DNA from: a virus
IMG/VR virus record: IMGVR_UViG_3300042566_000706
Coordinates: 1 to 64,000 of that record
Direction: 5' to 3' (one strand)
Length of the DNA stretch: 64,000 nt
Below, one piece after another: positions 53,076-61,187 of this stretch (positions are counted from its first letter, which is position 1; every line of letters begins with the position of its first letter). A program made the translations under genes and the position numbers. The notes beneath the pieces are model-generated. The model searched no databases and was not told the origin of the DNA. It saw only the letters and a program-made list of their open reading frames with translations.

Positions 53076-54820
53076 TAACAGATAGTTTTCTTTTTACCAA
53101 ACGCTCTAATGCCATTTGTTTTATTTAAATATTCCTTCTCATTTCTCATATAGAAATTAATATCTTGCATAACATAATGTTGACCATTAACAAATGGAAA
53201 ATTTGTTCCGTTACCTTCGTCATCGATATATCCGTGGTCATAAACGTCTCTCCATTTCCAAATACCTTCTTTTGGAAAATATTGTACGTTATCTGGTAAA
53301 TCATATATATTATCCGTATTTGAAGTTTCAATATATGGCGAAAGTTGTCTTAATTTAATTCTATAATGTGGTTGATAATATAACCCCATTTTATTTTGTG
53401 CGCTATTACCCACATAATAAACAGAATCATCTTGATTAAAGTCGAATATTGAAACTGGGTTAGTGATTTTATGTAAAGATTCACTAATAATTCTTTCTTT
53501 TAAATTAACTGGGTCATATTCCACAAAAGCACCAATTAATACAGTGCCTTTTGGTAATGTTGTTCCACTACTAAATGTATAAGTGTCTGATCCTTGAGTT
53601 CTTGTAAATGTTTGACCAGACATTCCGGTTTCATTAGATGTTGATCCGCTGAAGTGTTCATCAACCCATGAATTATGTAAGTGAAACTTATATCCCACTT
53701 TTGGTGGGTATTCAAAATATCCAGAGCCATTTTTAAAAACAACAGACAAGTAAACTTCGCTTGGTGTAAAATCTAAATTGTTAGTAATACCAGTTAAAAT
53801 AAATGGTTCCCTAAAATCAAATATCACTGACTCCATTCTATTTTTCTCAACTAACACATCGTTTTCTTGCGCGCTATTTTCAAATAATAATTTTTTTTCA
53901 TCCTCAAATATTGGCGTTTCAAATCCTGCCTTATCCATTATATAAGCTGAATTATCTGTAAGTGTTTTATGTTTATGTACATAATACGAACAAGTTGTTC
54001 CTGTTACGTCGTTATCACTTAAACATCTTTTAATCATAATCACACCACTAATAGTGGTTCCACTTAATTCGGTTTTGTCAACATTAATAACATACTTTTC
54101 AGATTCATAAACTTCATCACCAATACTTTTAATTGAATGTGCCGTACCATTGATAACCACAAATTCTTTTTGTTCAATTCCGTGAGGGACTGGTGTTGTT
54201 AACTTATAATAACTTCCTTTATCGGTTACTCTTGCCGGTATTCCGTGTTTAGCTTTATTTCCACTTGGTGTTTTTACCCCGCCGGTTAATGTATACGCAA
54301 TAGGGTATTCGGGGTCAGAACCATAAACATAACTAAGATATAAATTCCAGTTATGGTATGGTGCGTCCATAGTTGATATTGACGCATGGTTATTGTTTCC
54401 TGTAACGCTAACACCATAACCACTATACGTGCCCATGGTTCCAGCATTTACATCTGGCTCTGTTATGACTTCACGCAATAAATCACGTCTTAAAAAAGCA
54501 AATTCATCATATGGTAAGTAACCTTCATTTTGTGCACCAGTTGCTCCGTCACCATTTAGATATAACGACTTTTGTAATTTTGCATATCCTGTTGTTCCAG
54601 AATATAGATTTCTAAAAATCATTTTTAATTTACCATATATTTTATACTTAGGACTTTCGTTTCTCTCCTCACCAAATAATTCTTGAACATCCAATAATAT
54701 TGTTTTGTCACCTTCTCTTAACAATTCTTCAGATGTATTCAAACCAATTTTAGTCACCAAATCTTTTTCTGGTGCTTTAGCGTATTCCTTTTCTGGTAAT
54801 ATAATTTGTCTCTTTTCCAT
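53075..54820 (-). CDS. Large tail/baseplate structural protein
   Basis: A 581-residue beta-rich protein. N-terminal linear segment (M-E-K-R-Q-I-I-L-P-E-K-E-Y), then a region with Y-L-P-Y-D-E-F-A-F-L-R-R-D-L (about 100-114), several Gly/Thr loop repeats and a C-terminus F-G-K-K-K-T-I-C. No domain I can name. One-base overlaps at both ends bind it translationally to the genes on each side, consistent with fixed stoichiometry in the baseplate. Confidence 0.6.
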   Translation of the reverse strand: MEKRQIILPEKEYAKAPEKDLVTKIGLNTSEELLREGDKTILLDVQELFGEERNESPKYKIYGKLKMIFRNLYSGTTGYAKLQKSLYLNGDGATGAQNEGYLPYDEFAFLRRDLLREVITEPDVNAGTMGTYSGYGVSVTGNNNHASISTMDAPYHNWNLYLSYVYGSDPEYPIAYTLTGGVKTPSGNKAKHGIPARVTDKGSYYKLTTPVPHGIEQKEFVVINGTAHSIKSIGDEVYESEKYVINVDKTELSGTTISGVIMIKRCLSDNDVTGTTCSYYVHKHKTLTDNSAYIMDKAGFETPIFEDEKKLLFENSAQENDVLVEKNRMESVIFDFREPFILTGITNNLDFTPSEVYLSVVFKNGSGYFEYPPKVGYKFHLHNSWVDEHFSGSTSNETGMSGQTFTRTQGSDTYTFSSGTTLPKGTVLIGAFVEYDPVNLKERIISESLHKITNPVSIFDFNQDDSVYYVGNSAQNKMGLYYQPHYRIKLRQLSPYIETSNTDNIYDLPDNVQYFPKEGIWKWRDVYDHGYIDDEGNGTNFPFVNGQHYVMQDINFYMRNEKEYLNKTNGIRAFGKKKTIC

Positions 54821-57800
54821 TATTCTGCTGATGGGAATGCTCCTTTCGGACCAAATCTTTCAATAAACTTATCCAAGCCGGTTTTGCCTGGTCTTAAACC
54901 GAAATAAAATAAAAATGGTGTTGATAAAATCTGTTTTGAACTACTATAATAATCTTGTGTTTTTCTAATTATAAAGTCATCGGTATAATCCCATGATTGT
55001 GAATGCCAACCTACTATTCCATCTGTTCCTGCATTACCATATCTTGTATATAACGTACCTGATGTTGGTTCTATTTGAGTACCACTAGTATAATATAGAT
55101 AAGTAAATCCTGGATACTCACCATTATATGATGCGTGACCATCAGATGACGATACCACATCAAATTCAACTGTTGTTGTTACATCAATACCACCAATAGT
55201 TAAACCAGAGAATGTATATGTCATTGGTAATAACAGATATTTGTCAGAAGAATCATCCGCCGCCGATGTTAAATTATAGCCATAAGTCATTCCTTGTAAA
55301 GGTTGTACTTGAACATTTCCATAATCCCATCGTTGATTATCTAACGTTGTTTCATTATGTGGTCCAAATCCGGTTCCGCCTTTTTCCCATAAATAAAATG
55401 GTACTGGTTGAGCCGATTCTGTCAATCTACCCTGTACAAGTGTTAACCCGTCATTTGCGATATGTGTTGGTTCATTTAAGCAAGCTCTTTGTCTTTCGCC
55501 GTCTTCGGCAAATTCAAAAGTTACTGGTAATGGTCCATACACATTTGTTCCGTTTTTAAACACACTAGGGTATACATCTGGATCTAATACTTGATATGAA
55601 TACCCAAGATATTTTGGGCTTTGTAAATCAAATGGTTCAATACCAACTTCATTATTAATGGATATTAATTGCATAATATCACCATCCAACACCTTATTAA
55701 TACCGTTTACTTTAAATCCTTCATTATCAAAAAAATTATTAATATCATGTTCATTGTTACTAACATCCATTCTATAGTTAATTGCCAACCCTAACAGTTC
55801 ACCAAAATTTTTATATGATGTTGGACCAATCTGTCTACTAACAGAACAGTTTGGGTCTAAATTTGGATCAGTGCAAATTTCTTTAATGAATTCATCTCTA
55901 GGACCTAAATCAACAAATGTTGTTGGGCGATTAATTCTTTTTTTGGTAAAAAATAAACTAGCGCCTGCCCCCCAAGCACTTGTACTAGGATTATACGGGC
56001 ATGATCTGTAATAAAATATATTTTGATCTGGCGCCCATTTTATAATATCTTTACAATAATCAGCATCTGTTGATGTTTTATTCTTAGCTTTAAATGCAAA
56101 GAAATATAACGAACCAGATAACCAGTTATCAACAAATGAATAATTTACGATACCACCACAAAAAAGTTTACCAACACGTTTTCTTCTTCGATATTCTCTC
56201 AGTATCTCCCAAACCCTTCTTGTTGATTGGGATCCAGGGACAATGGTGAAAACACCATTTTCAAATTCAGACATACCACTACGGGTAAATTTTTCATAGG
56301 AATCACCACCAAAAGATGTAACTAATGGAACACCTGAACTAGGATAAAAAATAATATCGTCTGTACCTGAAAGTGTTGAAGTATAAGCATCTGTTGTTGC
56401 ACCATATCCGGTATTGGTAATGTTTGTTGCAACAACTGATGTTGTACCAGCATTATAACTTGCTGGTGATATTACACCCGATTGACTGTAATTAGTGTAA
56501 CCGGTTGTTGGATAATACCAGCTAACAATACTTTCATCATATGGTGTATCATATAATTCACAACCAGATTCTAATTGAACTAATGTTGATGTGTCTGTAC
56601 CTTCTTTTTCTGTTGCGCTTCTAATTGTTAATGTGTATGATATTGGTTCACCTAATGATGCTTCTATATCTTCAAATGTTATATTGCTATAACTAATAGT
56701 ATTACCGCTAATATCTAAAACAGGTGTTCCCGAAAATTGATTGGTTAAATTTTGGTTTCCATAAGTCACACTAGATAATAGATAATTTGACTGATTATTT
56801 ATAAAATAAAGAATACCTGTACCGCCAGAAATTAATGCGGCGCCTAAGGCATCTAAATCTTCGCCAGAACAATTACCTGTTGACGATGGTGCAAATGTTA
56901 ATGATGTCACATTTAACGTTCTACTATTTTCTAAATAATCTCCAGTTATTGTTACACTACCAACTGAACAATAATCACTACTAGTTCCAGTACCGCTTAC
57001 AACAGAGCCATAAGTGTCATCACCGTTACATTCCTCACATTCTGGATAGTTTATTAGATATAAACGTCTTTGACCATTTTCTTGTGCTCTAAATGCTGCC
57101 TTTTTAATGCTTTTGGCTAATTGTCTAATAGGTCTAAAATCTGCACCATCCCCAATTGTAAATAATAAACGCACTAAAGAATTTGTAAACGTCAATGTTA
57201 ATAGATTTATTAAATGCTCTAAAAATAATAGAACCTCAGCAATTAATAATGTGAAAGTTACATTTTTAGTACCAAAGTTAACTGGGAATGTATTTGCCGA
57301 ACTTGTACAATCTTCTTCTTCTGCCGGAACAATTTCTTTAATTGCTAAGAAATTATCGGTTGAGAATGGTACGTTTTTAAAATATGAACTTTGGAAAGAT
57401 GAAACAGTATAAACTTTATTATATGAAAATCTATAGAAATAATCTTGTGGGTAATTAAACCCGTCGACATTGTTTAATATGTCGCCCATAGCAGATGCGG
57501 GGTAATCAGAATATTCGGTTGACCACGCATACGATTTCATTTGGTCGTTACTATACTCTTTAATGTTTGGTAAAAGATAACTTGCGGTTGTTCTAACCCT
57601 ACCCAATGTTTCGTTCTTAACAGACATTCGCATTCTATAAATGGCTGACGTTGGAATACCTTTGTTTGGGTCATTTGTAAACTCGTTTTCACCAAATTCA
57701 TTTGTATAGACATAGTCCATATTCATTTCAATTGGCATTACGAATGAACCACTTTCGTCAATATCTTCTTTTGTTTCAATAAGTTCTAATATTGGTCGAT

Positions 57801-58710
57801 TACTTGAATCTCTCTGTGTTGTAAATCTAATTGATTCGATAGTGGAATTAACTGTTACCAAATCACACTTTCTACCCATTTGTCTTCTTGGTTGGCAATT
57901 CTTATTAATTGCATTACTATCCTTGTCAGTAAATAAACCACCGATAACAAATGCTTTTGGTTGTATTTTAACCCCTTGACTAGACAAATCAAAGTCGCTT
58001 CTAGTAATTCCTAAAGTACATAGTTCGACATTTCCCCAGAAAGGGTGCACTTCAACGGTTCTATCAAAAGAAACGACTTGTGGTAGTGAATCTAAATCTA
58101 CGCTTGGTTTAAACTGATATGTTGACTTAAATTGGTCAACCCCATAACCATTCCTTAAAAAATCATCTGGGCGTAATGAGAAGCAACCAATGTCAGATAA
58201 ATCAACATCCACGTGTATTGTTTGTTCACCTAGGGGTACCCCCCAAATCATAAAATCACCTGAAGTATTTGTTTTAACAGTATATTTGTAATATTTCTCA
58301 TATACCTCTAGAACTTCTTCTCTTGTTAAAATATCTGTCTGGTCTGGAAATGTTCCTGTTGGTTCATGACCGCCGTGTTGTTTTCTTGCTGGAAGTAGAT
58401 TATAGCGATATCCGTTCTCATTTTTATCTTGTGCTGATTTAAATGGGTATAAAGCTGATACCACTGGGTCATCTTCGTCTTCTTGTGCTAATGGAACAAA
58501 TATGGATACTCTAGCATTAGGAACGCCAAATCCGTTGTTTACTGATATTCTACCACAAACAACGCCATAGTCGGCGCACAATGATGCGTAAGTGTCTTGT
58601 TGAGTAAATTTTAATGAAAGTATCTCTAATAAATCGAATTTCTGTTGTAATTCAACAGTAACCAATTTATCCTTCCCAACATTTGTTAAAATTCTATGTT
58701 TTTGAACCAT
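54820..58710 (-). CDS. Very large virion protein with internal hydrophobic segment
   Basis: A 1296-residue protein. Residues about 45-175 contain G-R-I-S-V-N-N-G-F-G-V-P-N-A-R-V-S-I-F-V and N-T-S-G-D-F-M-I-W-G-V-P-L-G-E, typical of carboxypeptidase-regulatory-like beta domains. At about 480-530 is a strongly hydrophobic helical pair (L-L-I-A-E-V-L-L-F-L-E-H-L-I-N-L-L-T-L) followed by a basic helix and a C-E-E-C motif. The C-terminal half is beta-rich with two hydrophilic enzyme-free domains. A role in the tail or baseplate follows from its place after gp6; the hydrophobic segment hints at membrane contact. Confidence 0.6.
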   Translation of the reverse strand: MVQKHRILTNVGKDKLVTVELQQKFDLLEILSLKFTQQDTYASLCADYGVVCGRISVNNGFGVPNARVSIFVPLAQEDEDDPVVSALYPFKSAQDKNENGYRYNLLPARKQHGGHEPTGTFPDQTDILTREEVLEVYEKYYKYTVKTNTSGDFMIWGVPLGEQTIHVDVDLSDIGCFSLRPDDFLRNGYGVDQFKSTYQFKPSVDLDSLPQVVSFDRTVEVHPFWGNVELCTLGITRSDFDLSSQGVKIQPKAFVIGGLFTDKDSNAINKNCQPRRQMGRKCDLVTVNSTIESIRFTTQRDSSNRPILELIETKEDIDESGSFVMPIEMNMDYVYTNEFGENEFTNDPNKGIPTSAIYRMRMSVKNETLGRVRTTASYLLPNIKEYSNDQMKSYAWSTEYSDYPASAMGDILNNVDGFNYPQDYFYRFSYNKVYTVSSFQSSYFKNVPFSTDNFLAIKEIVPAEEEDCTSSANTFPVNFGTKNVTFTLLIAEVLLFLEHLINLLTLTFTNSLVRLLFTIGDGADFRPIRQLAKSIKKAAFRAQENGQRRLYLINYPECEECNGDDTYGSVVSGTGTSSDYCSVGSVTITGDYLENSRTLNVTSLTFAPSSTGNCSGEDLDALGAALISGGTGILYFINNQSNYLLSSVTYGNQNLTNQFSGTPVLDISGNTISYSNITFEDIEASLGEPISYTLTIRSATEKEGTDTSTLVQLESGCELYDTPYDESIVSWYYPTTGYTNYSQSGVISPASYNAGTTSVVATNITNTGYGATTDAYTSTLSGTDDIIFYPSSGVPLVTSFGGDSYEKFTRSGMSEFENGVFTIVPGSQSTRRVWEILREYRRRKRVGKLFCGGIVNYSFVDNWLSGSLYFFAFKAKNKTSTDADYCKDIIKWAPDQNIFYYRSCPYNPSTSAWGAGASLFFTKKRINRPTTFVDLGPRDEFIKEICTDPNLDPNCSVSRQIGPTSYKNFGELLGLAINYRMDVSNNEHDINNFFDNEGFKVNGINKVLDGDIMQLISINNEVGIEPFDLQSPKYLGYSYQVLDPDVYPSVFKNGTNVYGPLPVTFEFAEDGERQRACLNEPTHIANDGLTLVQGRLTESAQPVPFYLWEKGGTGFGPHNETTLDNQRWDYGNVQVQPLQGMTYGYNLTSAADDSSDKYLLLPMTYTFSGLTIGGIDVTTTVEFDVVSSSDGHASYNGEYPGFTYLYYTSGTQIEPTSGTLYTRYGNAGTDGIVGWHSQSWDYTDDFIIRKTQDYYSSSKQILSTPFLFYFGLRPGKTGLDKFIERFGPKGAFPSAE

Positions 58711-58715
58711 ACTAA

Positions 58716-58723
58716 TATAAATA
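58716..58723 (-). promoter_or_regulatory. TATTTATA motif
   Basis: TATTTATA on the minus strand, 5 nt before the ATG at 58710, within the 57-bp gap after the gp6-like gene. Confidence 0.4.
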
Positions 58724-58767
58724 GAAACCTACTGATTTTCTAATGTAGAATATAAGTAAAAAAACTA

Positions 58768-60597
58768 TTAGTATGTAGTGGAACCTAAGGTTTTAACTCT
58801 TATTTTAATATCTTTATTTGGAAATCTGATTTGAAATATCTGATTTGCTTTCATATATATGGTTGAATCAGATTGTACAATTTCTTTTGTTACAGGATTT
58901 GACTCTTGAGCAACCTGCGCTGTTGAATATTCTCCACCAATTTTGTTAAAAACTCTAATACTAACCACGTTAACAATACCAGAAATATCGTTGATTTCTT
59001 TTTGCAAATCACCCACAAATAACGGGTCTCCCATCTTACGTTTGTCGATTGAGAAATAAGCTGTTATTTTAGTAATTGCTTCTCTTAATAAATCCGCTTG
59101 GTTTTGGTTTTTATCAACCACCAAATCGATTTCTAAACCCATATCAATAACCTCACCACTAACAATATCCAAATAGTCGTTAATCATTCTATATTCCGAC
59201 AAGTAATTTAAAATATTGTTTTTTAGGGTGTTAGAAACGGTATCACTTAAGTTACCATTCTCATCATATGATAATAACTTAATTCTCACTCTGTTGTTTT
59301 CTTCCATAACATTAACTTTGGCCGGAGCCCCGAATGTTGATGGCATATTTTCAATCAATGATTTATAGTCATTAAGGGTAACTGCTCTGTTTTGTGCCGC
59401 AAAATTATATGCAACCATATTTCTTAATTCTTCAACAGTTGGTTGATCCGCCCCACCGACAGCCGGTGTTACGTTTGTAACTTGTAATGATTGAGATACT
59501 TGGTTATTTATAGAACTTAAAGGACCCGTCATCACAAAATCAACATTTTCTACCGTTGTTAAAACACCAACCCCTAGATTACTTTCCTTACCACCACCAA
59601 TCCTATATTTTACAAATAAGGTTGTGTTTGCTTTAGGAATTGTACCCATTGACATATTATTTAGATATGTTCCTAGGTTAACCTTTAAATTACTTGTAAT
59701 ATAGTTGTCCAAATTATCTAACGGATCAACATTACCTGAACCAAATGTTAATGAGAAATAACCTTCTGGTGTGTATTCTGTAATAAATTTATTTGAAACC
59801 TTAACATTTGTACCTGCAACAAAATTCTTTTTGTCAGAAGTGCTTGTAGGGTCTTTAATGAATACTTTATCTTGTATTAGTGTTTTAACCTCATACCATT
59901 TATTAGTTGAACTAATAAATTCAGAAGCATTTGGATTAGCACCGAAAGACGTTCCTTCTTTATGTATAATTGAAGTAACTCCTAGAACATTTTTTTCAGG
60001 TAAATAGAGTTTTAAGAATGGTTTTTGGTCTCTTTGCGTGATTGCTCTTCTAAAAATTTTAGTAACACCATTAACAACAGCTTCTCTTTTTGTAATCGTA
60101 TATGAAATCAATTTATTATTGGCATCAGAATTTGGTATTTTTAATCTGTTTGGTTCTCCTCTGTCATTAAATGGGTTAGAAAAATCAATATCAGAAATTG
60201 TTTCAAATATTTGACCACCCCCAGACACTTGAGCGCCAGCTCTTAAGATACCTTCGTATCTTTCATCATCCTTATCACCTCTAACTGGTACATTAATACT
60301 AAAATCACATAATGAAACGGCCGGTCTTTGACCTGGAACCCTAATTCCGTATGTTTTTGCTATATGAAATAATGATTGTTTTTGTTGAGCAAAGTCCAGC
60401 ATAGTTTCTTGCCAAACCCTATCTATATGGTAATGTAAGTTATCCGCAACAGCGGCATTTAAATCCAATGACACCGAAAATATTGATGCGTCATTTGTAT
60501 TTTTAATTAATTCGGGATAGTAATCTTTTGTTAAATTAACTAACTCTTCTCTAATTCCCGCGAAATCTCTATTCGTGTACGATATTTTTTTACTCAT
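58768..60597 (-). CDS. Baseplate wedge protein, gp6/J family
   Basis: A 609-residue protein. N-terminus K-K-I-S-Y-T-N-R-D-F-A-G-I-R-E-E-L, then D-A-S-I-F-S-V-S-L-D-L-N-A-A-V-A-D-N-L (about 37-55), the start typical of T4 gp6 / P2 gpJ baseplate proteins. The middle beta region contains G-I-L-R-A-G-A-Q-V-S-G-G-G (about 117), and the C-terminal half has V-T-L-N-D-Y-K-S-L-I (about 398) and D-V-V-x-I-R-V-F-N-K type strands. It should dimerise around the tail hub to form the wedge ring. It abuts the gp25-like gene (1 bp), the usual pairing. Confidence 0.88.
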   Translation of the reverse strand: MSKKISYTNRDFAGIREELVNLTKDYYPELIKNTNDASIFSVSLDLNAAVADNLHYHIDRVWQETMLDFAQQKQSLFHIAKTYGIRVPGQRPAVSLCDFSINVPVRGDKDDERYEGILRAGAQVSGGGQIFETISDIDFSNPFNDRGEPNRLKIPNSDANNKLISYTITKREAVVNGVTKIFRRAITQRDQKPFLKLYLPEKNVLGVTSIIHKEGTSFGANPNASEFISSTNKWYEVKTLIQDKVFIKDPTSTSDKKNFVAGTNVKVSNKFITEYTPEGYFSLTFGSGNVDPLDNLDNYITSNLKVNLGTYLNNMSMGTIPKANTTLFVKYRIGGGKESNLGVGVLTTVENVDFVMTGPLSSINNQVSQSLQVTNVTPAVGGADQPTVEELRNMVAYNFAAQNRAVTLNDYKSLIENMPSTFGAPAKVNVMEENNRVRIKLLSYDENGNLSDTVSNTLKNNILNYLSEYRMINDYLDIVSGEVIDMGLEIDLVVDKNQNQADLLREAITKITAYFSIDKRKMGDPLFVGDLQKEINDISGIVNVVSIRVFNKIGGEYSTAQVAQESNPVTKEIVQSDSTIYMKANQIFQIRFPNKDIKIRVKTLGSTTY

Positions 60598-60598
60598 C

Positions 60599-61051
60599 TT
60601 ATATGTTAATAATTATAAAATCACTTGAACCAAATGCCCCATTATTTACTGTATAATCAATTCTTACTTTTGCTGTATAAGGTTTGTTTGATGAATCAGA
60701 TGTTCTAAATAATCGACTATCTTCATCTTCACTAACACTAACCTGTTCATCTGGATCATTTTCAGCGTTAACAACCTTTATTGAATTTATATCTAAATTT
60801 GGAATGTATTTTTTTACCGATTCTCTTATTTCGTCTTCAATATGGTTAAAGGTGATAACATCATTTTGGTCAAAAATATATTCATAAATTCTAGTACCAA
60901 AATCTGGTAAAAAATATCTAGTACCCCTCTTTGTTAATATAAGGTGTATTAGGTTCGCTCTAATCTCTTGCTCGGGGGTTTTTGTCATTCTAACAAAGTC
61001 ACCGACCATACTATCCCTAAATGGGAAATCTATACCATAGGATGTTGCCAT
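60599..61051 (-). CDS. Baseplate wedge protein, gp25 family
   Basis: A 150-residue protein of the GPW/gp25 family. Hallmarks: I-D-F-P-F-R-D-S (about 7-14), R-A-N-L-I-H-L-I-L-T-K-R-G-T-R-Y-F-L-P-D-F-G-T-R split across about 32-54, then the helix I-E-D-E-I-R-E-S-V-K-K-Y-I-P. A slightly longer acidic loop (about 105-120) is inserted before the final strand. It should bridge the baseplate wedges to the sheath. First gene of the baseplate transcript, downstream of the nrdA terminator. Confidence 0.9.
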   Translation of the reverse strand: MATSYGIDFPFRDSMVGDFVRMTKTPEQEIRANLIHLILTKRGTRYFLPDFGTRIYEYIFDQNDVITFNHIEDEIRESVKKYIPNLDINSIKVVNAENDPDEQVSVSEDEDSRLFRTSDSSNKPYTAKVRIDYTVNNGAFGSSDFIIINI

Positions 61052-61094
61052 ACCAATAAATATAAAGAATACCGAAATGGTAATAAATAAAAAA

Positions 61095-61123
61095 TCGCGA
61101 CACTTTATTAAAAAATGTCGCGA
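61095..61123 (-). terminator. Rho-independent terminator after nrdA
   Basis: A perfect 8-bp stem TCGCGACA / TGTCGCGA with a 13-nt loop and a minus-strand T run. A second copy of one arm lies at 61148-61155, so an alternative, longer-looped hairpin can also form. Confidence 0.8.
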
Positions 61124-61165
61124 TAATTGTGACGCTTTATTAAAAAATGTCGCGATAATTGTGAC
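61103..61165 (-). repeat. 32-bp tandem duplication at the nrdA terminator
   Basis: CTTTATTAAAAAATGTCGCG and the following bases occur twice with a 32-bp period (61103 and 61135). The unit includes one terminator arm and the loop, so the array is a partial terminator duplication. Confidence 0.9.
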
Positions 61166-61187
61166 TTTTTAGGTGCCACCCATTATA

